NCBI RefSeq assembly: GCF_042650645.1
Contig: NZ_JBHSBI010000014.1
Span: 186,001-250,000, forward strand
DNA from: Nonomuraea purpurea
GTDB lineage: Bacteria > Actinomycetota > Actinomycetes > Streptosporangiales > Streptosporangiaceae
Length of the DNA: 64,000 nt
Direction of reading: 5' to 3'
Shown here: in pieces, positions 52,355 through 60,656 of the stretch
Position numbering within the stretch: position 1 is the stretch's first letter
How the letters are laid out: every line of letters starts with the position of its first letter
Notes under the pieces: generated by a model
Databases searched by the model: none
What the model saw: the letters and a program-made list of their open reading frames with translations, nothing else
What the model was told of the DNA's origin: nothing
Position numbers and translations under genes: made by a program

Positions 52355-53179
52355 TCATCTGGCACGTTCCCGGCGCCCGGCCAGATCGACCAGCGCCGGG
52401 GGCGTCCAGCGCTTGATCACCTGGCGGAGGCTGTTCTTGTACCGCTCGCCGGGCCGCTGCTTGAACAGCGTCGTGTGGTCGGCGTTGATCTCCTCGTCGG
52501 GCCGCCCGTTGGAGTAGTAGTAGAGCGCCATCGACCGGCGGGCCCGCTCGGGCGGGCAGGTCAGCGGGTCGGGGTGCCCGTGGTTGGCGTCGTCGGTGGT
52601 GGCGAAGAGCACGAAACGGTTGAAGACCGGCAGCACCGCGTGCTCGCACGTGCTCATGTCCTGGTTCCACAGTTGCAGGTGGCCGCCGTAGCTCTCCTCC
52701 CAGTCCTTGTTGAGGTAGAGCAGCCCGTTGAGCCTGCGGTCGAGGTCGAGCCTGCGGTGCCGGTTGAAGTCGGCGTGCACCTTCAGGAAGCCGCCCGACC
52801 TGATCTGGTGCAGTCCGCCGCCCTCCAGGTGGGGGTCGGGCACGAGCCGTTCGATGCCGGTCAGCCTTTCCAGGAACTCGATGAAGACCTGCCCGTTGAA
52901 CTCCGCGAGCAGGCGCCGGGTGGCCGGGCCCATCTGCTCGGTGTCCTGCAGGGCCAGTTTCACCTCTTTGGAGCTGTCGAACCGCTGCCAGCTCGCGTCC
53001 TTCGGTTCGGGAAACTCATCAAGCACGGGATCGAGCACGTTCTCCGGCAGGAAGTCGTCGATAACCACGTGCCGGAACGGCGAGGCGGTCAGAAACTCCG
53101 GACGCAGGCTGTCGGCGAGCGGGAACAGTTCGTCACGGCGGAACGTGAACTGCTGAACTTCCTGCATTTTCGACTCCAT
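52355..53179 (-). CDS. 2OG-Fe(II) oxygenase (prolyl 4-hydroxylase-like) in polysaccharide cluster
   Basis: A 274-residue protein of the 2-oxoglutarate oxygenase superfamily. The iron-binding H-x-D is in GGFLKVHADFNRHRRLDLDR, the distal His in NHGHPDPLTCPPERARRSMA whose Arg pair would bind 2-oxoglutarate, and the central LNKDWEESYGGHLQLWNQDM is typical of prolyl-hydroxylase-like members. Homologues are frequent among glycosyltransferases and may hydroxylate a sugar or a methyl branch. It is read opposite to the main operon. Confidence 0.85.
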   Translation of the reverse strand: MESKMQEVQQFTFRRDELFPLADSLRPEFLTASPFRHVVIDDFLPENVLDPVLDEFPEPKDASWQRFDSSKEVKLALQDTEQMGPATRRLLAEFNGQVFIEFLERLTGIERLVPDPHLEGGGLHQIRSGGFLKVHADFNRHRRLDLDRRLNGLLYLNKDWEESYGGHLQLWNQDMSTCEHAVLPVFNRFVLFATTDDANHGHPDPLTCPPERARRSMALYYYSNGRPDEEINADHTTLFKQRPGERYKNSLRQVIKRWTPPALVDLAGRRERAR

Positions 53180-53225
53180 CTGTTGTGTGGTCCATACGCC
53201 TTTTGCGAGAGCGTTCCGGAAAACG

Positions 53226-54368
53226 CTATTTTCGATCAGTTTTCGCCGGTTTCCTTGAGAAACGTGCCCGTAGCGCGGCGGGCGTCCTGTTGCGCGTGAA
53301 CGGCAGCTCGAACACCGCCGCGAACAGCCGCGCCGCCACCACCGTCACCGGCACGGCCACCGCGAGGCAGACCAGGAAGGCGGGAATGCCCTGTTCCATC
53401 CGGGGGGCGATCAGCAGCGCGTGCACGTTCACCACGATCGGTGCGTGGATCAGGTAGAGGCTGTAGGAGAAGGAGCCCAGGCTCCTGACCGGAGGGGTGT
53501 CCAGCAGCCACACCAGCGGCCCGGGCCGCCCCGTCGCCACCGCCGCCAGCAGCAGCACGGTCGCGGGCCCGATGATCAGGTCGATCCAGTAGAGGTTGGC
53601 GATCGTCCACACCGAGCCGTTGACCACGATCAACGCGAGCACCGGCAGCAGGGCCGCGAGCGCGAGCCACTGCAGGGGCACGCGCCGCCGCAGCCTGACC
53701 ACGCCCGCGCCCGCCATCCCCAGCGCGAACAGCGCCGCGAACTGCGGGGTCAGCCGCATCAGCGCGCCCACCGCGGGAACCACGGGCGCGAGCAGCCCGA
53801 CGGCCACCACGACAGCGGTCACCGCGCCCACCATGGCGAGCGCGCCCATCCTGCGCAGGACCAGCAGCAGGAGCGGGAAGACGACGTAGAGCTGCGCCTC
53901 CACGGCGATCGACCACAGGGCGCCGTTGGGGCTCGGGCTGCCGAAGACGTCCTGCAGGAGCAGGCCGTAGACGAGCACGGACTTGGCCGTGGGCACACCC
54001 TGCTCCGGCTGCGGCACCAACGTCCAGGCGATCACCAGGCTGAACGCCACCGCCGCCCAGTACGGCGGCAGGATCCGCCAGGCGCGCCGCCGGGCGAACC
54101 CGCTCAGCGAGCCGAGCCGCCAGCCGTCGCGGGCCGGCGACAGGGCCAGCGAGAAACCGGACAGCACGATGAACACCACCACCGCGAAGTGCCCGTAGAT
54201 CATCCAGCTCGCCCAGCCGGGCCCGGTGTCGCGGGGAAAGCCGGGAAAGGACAGCAGCCAGACGTGGTGGAAGACCACGAAAAGCGCAGCTAGACCCCGT
54301 ATTCCGTCCAGCCCCGCCACCCTGCGGCGTTCCGTGGTCGCCGTCTGGAGCATTTCAGCCGACTTCAT
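53226..54368 (-). CDS. Acyltransferase 3 family membrane O-acyltransferase
   Basis: A 380-residue membrane protein of the OafA/YrhL type with about ten helices. The catalytic His-Arg region is seen in LDGIRGLAALFVVFHHVWLL, with FFIL-type segment FAVVVFIVLSGFSLALSP, RRRAWRILPPYWAAVAFSLV and LWSIAVEAQLYVVFPLLLLV. Such proteins add acetyl or other acyl groups to surface polysaccharides. A short cytoplasmic leader precedes the first helix. It is divergent from the first Wzz-like gene, sharing a promoter region with two palindromes. Confidence 0.92.
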   Translation of the reverse strand: MKSAEMLQTATTERRRVAGLDGIRGLAALFVVFHHVWLLSFPGFPRDTGPGWASWMIYGHFAVVVFIVLSGFSLALSPARDGWRLGSLSGFARRRAWRILPPYWAAVAFSLVIAWTLVPQPEQGVPTAKSVLVYGLLLQDVFGSPSPNGALWSIAVEAQLYVVFPLLLLVLRRMGALAMVGAVTAVVVAVGLLAPVVPAVGALMRLTPQFAALFALGMAGAGVVRLRRRVPLQWLALAALLPVLALIVVNGSVWTIANLYWIDLIIGPATVLLLAAVATGRPGPLVWLLDTPPVRSLGSFSYSLYLIHAPIVVNVHALLIAPRMEQGIPAFLVCLAVAVPVTVVAARLFAAVFELPFTRNRTPAALRARFSRKPAKTDRK

Positions 54369-54476
54369 CCCCTGGAACCCCCCGGTGTGCGGCCCATAGT
54401 TCTATCGTCCGGGTCCGCGCGGGCGTAACAGGTAAGTCGTTTTTTCAGATGAACAGTTGTGCCATAGGCGACATGA

Positions 54477-54532
54477 ACCCTGTACAGGGTGCCGGGGGAA
54501 TGTTAATTTTCGCACATTCGAACATGTCGAAT
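54477..54532 (+). promoter_or_regulatory. Promoter region of the Wzz-like gene with two palindromes
   Basis: ACCCTGTACAGGGT (54477-54490) is a perfect 14-bp palindrome, and ATTCGA/TCGAAT (54516-54521 and 54527-54532) is a perfect 6-bp inverted repeat around ACATG. A TGTACA box (54481-54486, inside the first palindrome) and TAATTT (54504-54509) with 17 bp spacing are a plausible -35/-10 pair, so a repressor on the first palindrome would cover the -35. No regulator gene is in the cluster. Confidence 0.5.
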
Positions 54533-54556
54533 ATTGTCGCAGGGGGCGGAGAAGTC

Positions 54557-55276
54557 TTGGAGTTCTGGAAAACCGTCTTCGGCCTGGCGCGACACAAGTT
54601 CATCGGCCCCCCGATCCTGGCGCTCGCCGCGGTGGCGGGGATCGCAGGGTTCCTCATCGTTCCCGCTCACTACACGGCCGGCGTCGTGCTGCTGCTCACC
54701 GGCCCCGGCAACACGCAGCCGGCGCCGGGCGAGCCCCTGTCGGCGGCGGGCCGGACCAACCCGCTGCTGGTCGACAGCGCGGGGCTGCGCACCACGGCGG
54801 CGGCGCTGATCCTGGCGACCAGCACCCCCGAGGTGCTGAAGGAACTGGGCGCGCCCAAGGAGGGCCCGCACAAACTCGTCATCGACGACGGAAGCAGCAA
54901 CCAGGCGCTGTTCGGCAGCGGTGGACCGTTCCTGTCGATCACGGCCGACAGCCCGGACGAGCGCACGGCGCGCGACCTTGTCGTCAGGACGCAGAAACGC
55001 GTCGAGAACGAGCTGGACGCCACGCAGAAGAAGCTGGGCGCGCCGGAGATCCTCTACATCTCGCTGGTCAACGTCACGCCGCCGTCCACGCCCGAGGCGC
55101 AGCTCAGCGACAAGGTGCAGACGGGCGCGATCGCGGCCGTGCTCACGGTGTTCGCGGGCTTCGCCGCCGCCTACGCCTGGAGGCTCAAACAGGCCGGCCG
55201 CCCGGCCGCCGACGCTCCGGAAGAGGACGCCGCCGACGCCCAGACCTTCCCCCAGGTCGAGACGCCGAGCAAGTGA
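54557..55276 (+). CDS. Wzz-like chain-length/co-polymerase protein (copy 1)
   Basis: A 239-residue protein with two membrane helices, one at about residues 15-35 (PPILALAAVAGIAGFLIVPA) and one at about 195-212 (TGAIAAVLTVFAGFAAAYAW), with a periplasm-side domain between. This is the minimal polysaccharide co-polymerase layout. No tyrosine-kinase domain and no Walker motifs follow; the C-terminal tail is short and acidic. A TTG start at 54557 is chosen because GGCGGAG precedes it and the homologous gene at 56246 begins at the same place (LEFWKTV here, MDFWLTV there). Confidence 0.75.
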   Translation: MEFWKTVFGLARHKFIGPPILALAAVAGIAGFLIVPAHYTAGVVLLLTGPGNTQPAPGEPLSAAGRTNPLLVDSAGLRTTAAALILATSTPEVLKELGAPKEGPHKLVIDDGSSNQALFGSGGPFLSITADSPDERTARDLVVRTQKRVENELDATQKKLGAPEILYISLVNVTPPSTPEAQLSDKVQTGAIAAVLTVFAGFAAAYAWRLKQAGRPAADAPEEDAADAQTFPQVETPSK

Positions 55277-55281
55277 CGTCA

Positions 55282-56166
55282 TCAGCGCTCGGCCACCTCC
55301 GCGCAGCGCCGCACCGCGGCCTGCCTGACCGGCAGCGACGTGCCGGACTTGGCGGAGATCATCATCCCGATCGCCTCGGGATTGAGCCTGTCGGCCCAGG
55401 CCAGGGCGGCGTCGTGGTCGAGCGGTGTCCTGTCCCAGTAGTTGTGGCACAGCGCGGTGTTGGCCGAGGGCGGGTCGTCCAGGCAGTGGATTTCATCGAC
55501 GTACACGCCGTACAGGATGAACTCCGAGATGTGCAGGCGCGAGGTGAACGCGTCCAGCCAGTGGCGTTTGGTGGCCTGGCCGATCCTGGCCCGCATGGCC
55601 CGCACCACCACGGGGTCCCAGAACGTCAGCGAGCTGACGTAGTCGTGCAGCGGCGGCGGGGGAGCGTCCGGCAGGCCCAGCAGGTCGCGGGCCACCTGGT
55701 GCCAGCGGACGTGCCTGGTCATGCCCGCGTGCACGGCGCCCTCCGCCCGGTGCAGGGGCAGCCGTCCGCCGGCGCGGAACGCGGCCGCCTCCACCGGCCT
55801 GACCAGGACGATGTCGGAGTCGGCGATCAGCACGGCGTCCGCCTCGATCATGGCCGTGGCCGAGAGCTTGAGCGCCTGCTGGATCACCCAGCCGCGGATC
55901 GGCGGCCACGGCCGCAGCGTGTTGACCCACAGGCCGGAGCGCGGCACGCGGACGTAGCGGCGCGGCAGCAGCTCTGGCTCGGTCCAAACCCGGCAGCGGG
56001 GGCCCGCGTACCGCCCGAACAGCGCCCTGTCGCGCGGCGGCACGATCACGTGGTGGACGGTGTCGTCCGTGGTGTGCTCCAGCACGGAGGCGTGCAACTG
56101 CGCGAAGAGCTCCGCGTCGGGGCCGAAGCTTGGCGTCACCACTGCCAACTTGGTCACGGAAGGCAT
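55282..56166 (-). CDS. DUF6492-type glycosyltransferase-like protein
   Basis: A 294-residue protein that I place with the DUF6492 group of putative glycosyltransferases. It starts LAVVTPSFGPDAELFAQLHA, has DTVHHVIVPPRDRALFGRYA, then the acidic pair AVLIADSDIVLVRP (DxD-like motif) and CHNYWDRTPLDHDAALAWAD near the C-terminus. The reading resembles GT-A enzymes, but no member is known to me with a proven reaction. It is convergent with the first Wzz-like gene (5-bp gap) and divergent from the second. Confidence 0.75.
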   Translation of the reverse strand: MPSVTKLAVVTPSFGPDAELFAQLHASVLEHTTDDTVHHVIVPPRDRALFGRYAGPRCRVWTEPELLPRRYVRVPRSGLWVNTLRPWPPIRGWVIQQALKLSATAMIEADAVLIADSDIVLVRPVEAAAFRAGGRLPLHRAEGAVHAGMTRHVRWHQVARDLLGLPDAPPPPLHDYVSSLTFWDPVVVRAMRARIGQATKRHWLDAFTSRLHISEFILYGVYVDEIHCLDDPPSANTALCHNYWDRTPLDHDAALAWADRLNPEAIGMMISAKSGTSLPVRQAAVRRCAEVAER

Positions 56167-56188
56167 ATCGCCATCGGGCGGGCCAGTC

Positions 56189-56198
56189 GTTACGTAAC
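56189..56198. promoter_or_regulatory. Palindrome in the 79-bp divergent promoter before the second Wzz-like gene
   Basis: GTTACGTAAC at 56189-56198 is a perfect 10-bp palindrome. A GATACT box about 20 bp downstream and close to the ATG at 56246 could be the -10 of the rightward gene. This is weak evidence, reported because both Wzz-like genes have palindromic promoter regions of different sequence. Confidence 0.3.
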
Positions 56199-56245
56199 AT
56201 CTCCGGCCCGTTGGAACGATACTCGTGTGTCACGGGGGAGGGCGC

Positions 56246-56986
56246 ATGGACTTCTGGCTCACGGTCCTGGTTCTGTTCCGCCGCTGGTACGTCTCCGTCC
56301 CGGCGTTCCTGCTGGCCCTGGGCGTGGCCGCAGGCGTCTACTCGACCGTGCCGACCCTGTGGACCTCCAACGCGGCCATGGTCCTCACCACGCCGCGCAC
56401 GGGCGCCAGCCTCCCGATCCACCCCGGCACGACCAACGCCCCCGTCAACCCGCTGCTCAACTTCGACCGCGGGCTGACCATGACCGCCTCGATACTGACG
56501 GCCCGGCTCACCACCGCCGACACGGCGGCCGACCTGGGGATCGTGCCGAACGGCGAGGTCGCCTACAAGGTCCACAACGGCAGCACGAACGCCGAGGCGC
56601 TGGCCTCGGGGCCGTTCGTGTTCGTCGAGGGCGAGGCGCGCACGCCCGAGGCCGCCCAGGACATCGTGCGCAGGGTCGTCGACAGGGCCAAGGCGGAGCT
56701 GGTCAAGAGCCAGCAGGTCGTCGACGCGCCGCCGGCCACGTTCATGACGCTGAGCCAGGTGGTCGCGCCGACGCCGCCGGAGCCCGAGCCGGGGCGCAAG
56801 CTGCGCTCGGCCGTGGTGGCGCTGGCGCTGGGCGCCATGGCCGCCCTGTTCGCCACCTACGCCGTCGACAGCCTCGCCGACATGCGCCGGCGCCGCAAGG
56901 AGGACGCCGCGCCGAGCCCGCCCGTTCAGGTGGACGAACGGGTGCTGATCGCCGCCGACCCTCACGTGAACGGCAAGCAGACGTGA
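56246..56986 (+). CDS. Wzz-like chain-length/co-polymerase protein (copy 2)
   Basis: A 246-residue paralogue in layout of the protein at 54557: an N-terminal helix after RRWYVSVPAFLLALGVAAGV, a periplasm-side domain, and a second helix at about 192-212 (LRSAVVALALGAMAALFATY). No kinase domain follows. GGGGGAGG lies five bases before the ATG. The stop overlaps the GTG of the polymerase gene (56983), so the pair Wzz-like plus Wzy-like is coupled. Confidence 0.78.
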   Translation: MDFWLTVLVLFRRWYVSVPAFLLALGVAAGVYSTVPTLWTSNAAMVLTTPRTGASLPIHPGTTNAPVNPLLNFDRGLTMTASILTARLTTADTAADLGIVPNGEVAYKVHNGSTNAEALASGPFVFVEGEARTPEAAQDIVRRVVDRAKAELVKSQQVVDAPPATFMTLSQVVAPTPPEPEPGRKLRSAVVALALGAMAALFATYAVDSLADMRRRRKEDAAPSPPVQVDERVLIAADPHVNGKQT

Positions 56987-58320
56987 CCCAGGCCCTGCTG
57001 CCGCGCCGGGCCGACGCGGCCACCGTGGTCTGCCTGTTCGTGGTCACGCTCATGCTGATCCCGGCCCGCATGATCATCCGCGGGCTGCCGCTGGCCCTGT
57101 CGGTGGCCAACGTGCTGGCGCTCATCGCCGCGCTGATGTGGTTGTGCGCGCAGCTCACCAGGACGCTGGGCGCGGCCAAGGGCCGCAACCCGGTCAGGAC
57201 GGCGCTGGCGCTCTACGTGGCCTCCTGCGCGGCCTCCTACGGCTACGGCACCTACGGCTACCTGCCCTCCGACGAGCTCAACCTGGCCGACCACGCGATC
57301 GTGCTGGTGCTGGCCAACGCGGGGCTCGCCCTTGCCGTGTGCGACGGCATCCGGGTGCGGGAGCGGCTGGACTTCGTGCTCAAGGCCATCGTGGTGGCCG
57401 GCGCGCTCATGTCGCTGGTCGGCGCGGGCCAGTTCCTGTTCAACCTCGACCTGACGCAGTACATGCAGATCCCGGGGCTGCGGTTCGTGATCGAGGACAA
57501 GTTCATCTTCGACAGGAACGCGATGCGCCGGGTGGCGGCCACGGCCGGCCACCCGATCGAGTTCGGCGTGATCTGCGCCATGATCGTGCCGCTGGCCGTC
57601 CACTACGGTTTCCGCGCCCGCGAACTGGGCAGGCCGGCGCTGCGCTGGTGGTTGTGCGCGGGCGCGATCGGCATGGGGCTGATGTTCTCGGTGTCGCGCT
57701 CGGCCATCCTGGGCCTGGCAGGGGTCGGGATCGTGCTGATGCTCGGCTGGCCGGCGCGGCGGCGGATCCAGGCCGTGGTGGTGCTGGCGGGTTTCCTGGC
57801 CGTGATGAAGGTGGTCTCGCCGGGGCTGCTCGGCACGATCTTCGGCCTGTTCGGCAACTTCTTCAACGACAGCAGCATCGGCTACCGCACCCACGACTAC
57901 GCCTTCGCCGGCCAGGAGATGGCCAAGCACCTGTGGCTGGGCCGGGGCATGGGCACCTGGTACGCCCCCAAGTACCAGGTCTTCGACAACCAGTACATCC
58001 AGGGGGCCATCGACACCGGCCTCATCGGCGTGACGATCTTCCTGGGCATGTTCGTCTGCGCGTTCGTGTGCGCGCTGCGTGCCCGCTACCTCAGCGCCGA
58101 GCCCGGCGTCAGGGAGCTGGGCCTGACGCTGGCGGCCTGCCTGGTGGCCCCGGTGCTCGGCGCGGCCACGTTCGACCTGCTGTCGTTCGCGATCGTCAGC
58201 GGCCTGGCGTTCCTGCTGGTCGGGGCCACGGGGGCGCTGCTGCGGATGGCGAACGACGAGCGCCGCCCCGCTCACTTGCCGTTGCAGGTGAGCGGCCGGA
58301 CGATGGAGGTGACCCGGTAA
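56983..58320 (+). CDS. O-antigen ligase/Wzy-type polymerase
   Basis: A 445-residue membrane protein with about 11-12 helices and a large extracytoplasmic loop, the pattern of O-antigen polymerases and ligases (Wzy_C). The loop contains NDSSIGYRTHDYAFAGQEMA and GRGMGTWYAPKYQVFDNQYI, a typical position of the functional Arg and His. Upstream helices include FSVSRSAILGLAGVGIVLML. A GTG start overlaps the Wzz-like gene. The last 49 bp overlap the convergent beta-helix lipoprotein gene. Confidence 0.88.
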   Translation: MTQALLPRRADAATVVCLFVVTLMLIPARMIIRGLPLALSVANVLALIAALMWLCAQLTRTLGAAKGRNPVRTALALYVASCAASYGYGTYGYLPSDELNLADHAIVLVLANAGLALAVCDGIRVRERLDFVLKAIVVAGALMSLVGAGQFLFNLDLTQYMQIPGLRFVIEDKFIFDRNAMRRVAATAGHPIEFGVICAMIVPLAVHYGFRARELGRPALRWWLCAGAIGMGLMFSVSRSAILGLAGVGIVLMLGWPARRRIQAVVVLAGFLAVMKVVSPGLLGTIFGLFGNFFNDSSIGYRTHDYAFAGQEMAKHLWLGRGMGTWYAPKYQVFDNQYIQGAIDTGLIGVTIFLGMFVCAFVCALRARYLSAEPGVRELGLTLAACLVAPVLGAATFDLLSFAIVSGLAFLLVGATGALLRMANDERRPAHLPLQVSGRTMEVTR

Positions 58321-59243
58321 TCGTCGTCGATGGTGACGATGTTGTTGTTCTCGAACTGGATCGTGTCGAGACAGTCTCCCGACATGGGCGCGTGCTCCCA
58401 CGTCTTGTCGACGATCAGGTTGTTCTTGACGACCAGGGAGCCGTGGATGTTGTGCAGTTGCACGGTGTAGGTGCCGCCCATCACCAGGTTGTTGGTGATC
58501 GTGACGTCGCGGGTGCCGTTCGGCCGGTCGTTGAAGAAGATCGGCGAGTTGTAGTTGACGACGCCGCGCATGTCGAGCGTGTTGTGGTCGAGGAGGAGGC
58601 CCTTGCCGGCGTTGAAGGTCTGGATGCCGTCGGCGTAGTTCTCGGTGCCCTCGGAGCAGAGCCTGGCGTAGGAGTCCTTGATCGTGATGTTGTCGCCCGA
58701 GTCGCGGAACCCGTCGGCGTGCCCTCTGATCAGCACCCGCTCGGCCTTGTAGTCGGCCACGCCGATGGCCGGCGCGGTCTGGCACTCGTCGGTCGGGCCC
58801 ACCGTGCTGTCGGTGATGGTGTAGGCGTGGTCCTTGCCGTCGAACTCGGCCTGGATGGCGCCGTCGATCTGGCTGTTGACGATGGTGACGTCGTCGGCGG
58901 CGATGAACAGGTCGCCGGTGACGTGCACGCCGTCCAGCACCGTGTTCGGCTTGACCACCCGGTGCGCCGGGCCGTCGTTGGCCTCCAGCGTGCGTAGTTT
59001 GGTGCCGGGCGGCAGGCCCGTGCAGGCGGGCGTGGGGTGGTCGGGGCAGCGGCGGCCGTCGGGGGCGACGACCGGGCGGGGGGTCAGCTTCGGGATCGGG
59101 GGCGGCGTCCGCGTCGGAAACGTCGCGGCGGGCGAGGGGGAGGGCGAGGCCGTCACCGTGACCGTCACGCGCGCCTGGGGTTGTGTCGCCCCCGCGCCGC
59201 AGGCCGACACCAGCAGGACCCCGGCCACCAGTAGCCTGCGCAT
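58272..59243 (-). CDS. Secreted right-handed beta-helix lipoprotein
   Basis: A 323-residue exported protein. The N-terminus MRRLLVAGVLLVSACGAG is a lipoprotein signal peptide (lipobox VSAC, Cys at residue 15). After a Thr/Pro-rich linker come repeated short strands typical of pectate-lyase-like beta-helices: NTVLDGVHVTGDLFIAADDV, NVTIVNSQIDGAIQ-type rungs and TITNNLVMGGTYTVQLHNIH then GSLVVKNNLIVDK. Such proteins in polysaccharide clusters bind or cleave glycans. No catalytic residues can be named. It overlaps the polymerase gene by 49 bp tail to tail. Confidence 0.82.
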   Translation of the reverse strand: MRRLLVAGVLLVSACGAGATQPQARVTVTVTASPSPSPAATFPTRTPPPIPKLTPRPVVAPDGRRCPDHPTPACTGLPPGTKLRTLEANDGPAHRVVKPNTVLDGVHVTGDLFIAADDVTIVNSQIDGAIQAEFDGKDHAYTITDSTVGPTDECQTAPAIGVADYKAERVLIRGHADGFRDSGDNITIKDSYARLCSEGTENYADGIQTFNAGKGLLLDHNTLDMRGVVNYNSPIFFNDRPNGTRDVTITNNLVMGGTYTVQLHNIHGSLVVKNNLIVDKTWEHAPMSGDCLDTIQFENNNIVTIDDDYRVTSIVRPLTCNGK

Positions 59244-59256
59244 GGACCGCCCTCCC

Positions 59257-59802
59257 CTACGTCAGCCGCTCGACGAGCCGCGCCCACGAGCCGGCCTGGA
59301 GATCACGTGGGCTGATGGCCGTGACGGGCAGCGGCCAGTCGATCTTGAGGTCGGGGTCGTCGTAGCGTACCGACAGATCTTCCGACGGATCGTGCTCCCT
59401 GTCGATGCGGTAACAGGTGTCGGCCTCCTCCGTCAGCGCCTGGAAGCCGTGCAGGAACCCGGCGGGCACGTACAGGGTGACGAAGTCCCGGTCGTCGAGG
59501 CGCACCGAGAACTGCCGCCCGAACGTGGGGGAGCCGGGGCGGATGTCCACGAGCGCGTCGTGCACGGCCCCGCGCGCGCACCGCACCAGCTTGGCCTCGC
59601 CGCGCCCGGACCTGCCGTGCAGGCCGCGCACGGTGCCCCTGCGCGAGCGCGACTGGCTGTCCTGCGCGAACGCGGCCGGGTCGAGCCCGTGCCCGGCCGC
59701 GATCCCGGCGTCGAACGTCCGGGTGAACAGGCCGCGTTCGTCGCGGTGCGGCGACGGCACGAACAGCAGCACCCCGTCGAGCGGGGTCCGCTCCACTCTC
59801 AT
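59257..59802 (-). CDS. dTDP-4-dehydrorhamnose 3,5-epimerase family protein (copy 2)
   Basis: A 181-residue cupin of the RmlC family. RGTVRGLHGRSGRGEAKLVR contains the catalytic His, RGAVHDALVDIRPGSPTFGR and VTLYVPAGFLHGFQALTEEA are typical strands, and DPDLKIDWPL ends it. It is clearly different from the copy at 42631-43209 and may act on another nucleotide sugar. It lies 13 bp from the beta-helix gene stop and is divergent from a glycosyltransferase. Confidence 0.87.
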   Translation of the reverse strand: MRVERTPLDGVLLFVPSPHRDERGLFTRTFDAGIAAGHGLDPAAFAQDSQSRSRRGTVRGLHGRSGRGEAKLVRCARGAVHDALVDIRPGSPTFGRQFSVRLDDRDFVTLYVPAGFLHGFQALTEEADTCYRIDREHDPSEDLSVRYDDPDLKIDWPLPVTAISPRDLQAGSWARLVERLT

Positions 59803-59831
59803 CGAAACCTCCTTTGCGAAGGGACCGGACG

Positions 59832-60656
59832 GTGGATCCGATCGCGAGCGTCGTCATCCCCGCGCACAACGAGGAGACGGTCATCGGCGCGGGCCTTTCC
59901 GCCCTGCTCGGCGCGGCGGCGCCGGGCGAGTTCGACGTCGTGGTGGTGGCCAACGCCTGCGCCGACGGGACCGCGGCCGTCGCCAGAGCGGCGGGTGTGC
60001 GGGTGATCGAGACGCCGGTCGGCGGCAAGGCGAACGCGCTGCGGCTCGGTGACGCGGCCTGCCGCACGTTTCCGAGGATCTACCTGGACGCCGACGTCGA
60101 GTTGACCACGGGCTCGGCGCGGGCGCTCGTGGCCGCGCTGGCGCGTCCCGGGGTGCTGGCCTGCGCGCCAGTGCCCGTGCTCGACCTCGGCGCGGTCGGG
60201 TGGGCGGCCAGGCGGGTGCACCGCGTGCACGACCTGATGGTCGGGCCGACCAGGGTGCTGGCGGGGGCGGGCGTCTACGCGCTCGGCGAGCTGGGCCACG
60301 TCAGGGCCTTTCCACTGCCCGACGTGCTGTCGGACGACGGCTGGGTGCACGCGAGCTTCGCCGGCGGCGAGCGGGTCCCGGTGCAGGAGGCCACGTCGCT
60401 CGTGCGCCCGGCCCCGACCGTCGCCGCCTACCTGCGCCGCAGGATCCGGGTGCGGCTCGGCAACCGGCAACTGGCCGCCCTCGGCCGCCCGGTGACGCGG
60501 ACCGGCCTGCGACTGTCGGCCGTGGGCGATCTGGTGCGCCGAGGCCGGGTGAGCCCGCTGGACGCGCTCTGCTACCTGACGGTGCTGGTGCTCGACCGGG
60601 CGCTGACCGCCTTCCGGCGCCCCGCGCGGGCCTCGTGGGGGACGACCCGTAAATGA
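59832..60656 (+). CDS. Family 2 glycosyltransferase
   Basis: A 274-residue GT-A enzyme: SVVIPAHNEETVIGAGLSAL, VVVANACADGTAAVARAAG, GGKANALRLGD and the metal motif IYLDADVEL. The later SDDGWVHASFAGGERVPVQE would form the acceptor part. The GTG at 59832 with AAGGGA seven bases upstream is preferred over a TTG at 59814. It abuts the convergent methyltransferase gene. Confidence 0.88.
   Translation: MDPIASVVIPAHNEETVIGAGLSALLGAAAPGEFDVVVVANACADGTAAVARAAGVRVIETPVGGKANALRLGDAACRTFPRIYLDADVELTTGSARALVAALARPGVLACAPVPVLDLGAVGWAARRVHRVHDLMVGPTRVLAGAGVYALGELGHVRAFPLPDVLSDDGWVHASFAGGERVPVQEATSLVRPAPTVAAYLRRRIRVRLGNRQLAALGRPVTRTGLRLSAVGDLVRRGRVSPLDALCYLTVLVLDRALTAFRRPARASWGTTRK

Noticed and set aside
54457..58320. 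Plus-strand open frame of 1287 codons across the Wzz/polymerase region
   Set aside because: Only its last 445 codons (from the GTG at 56983) encode the polymerase; the earlier part is an Arg/Pro/Gly-rich out-of-frame reading through other genes.
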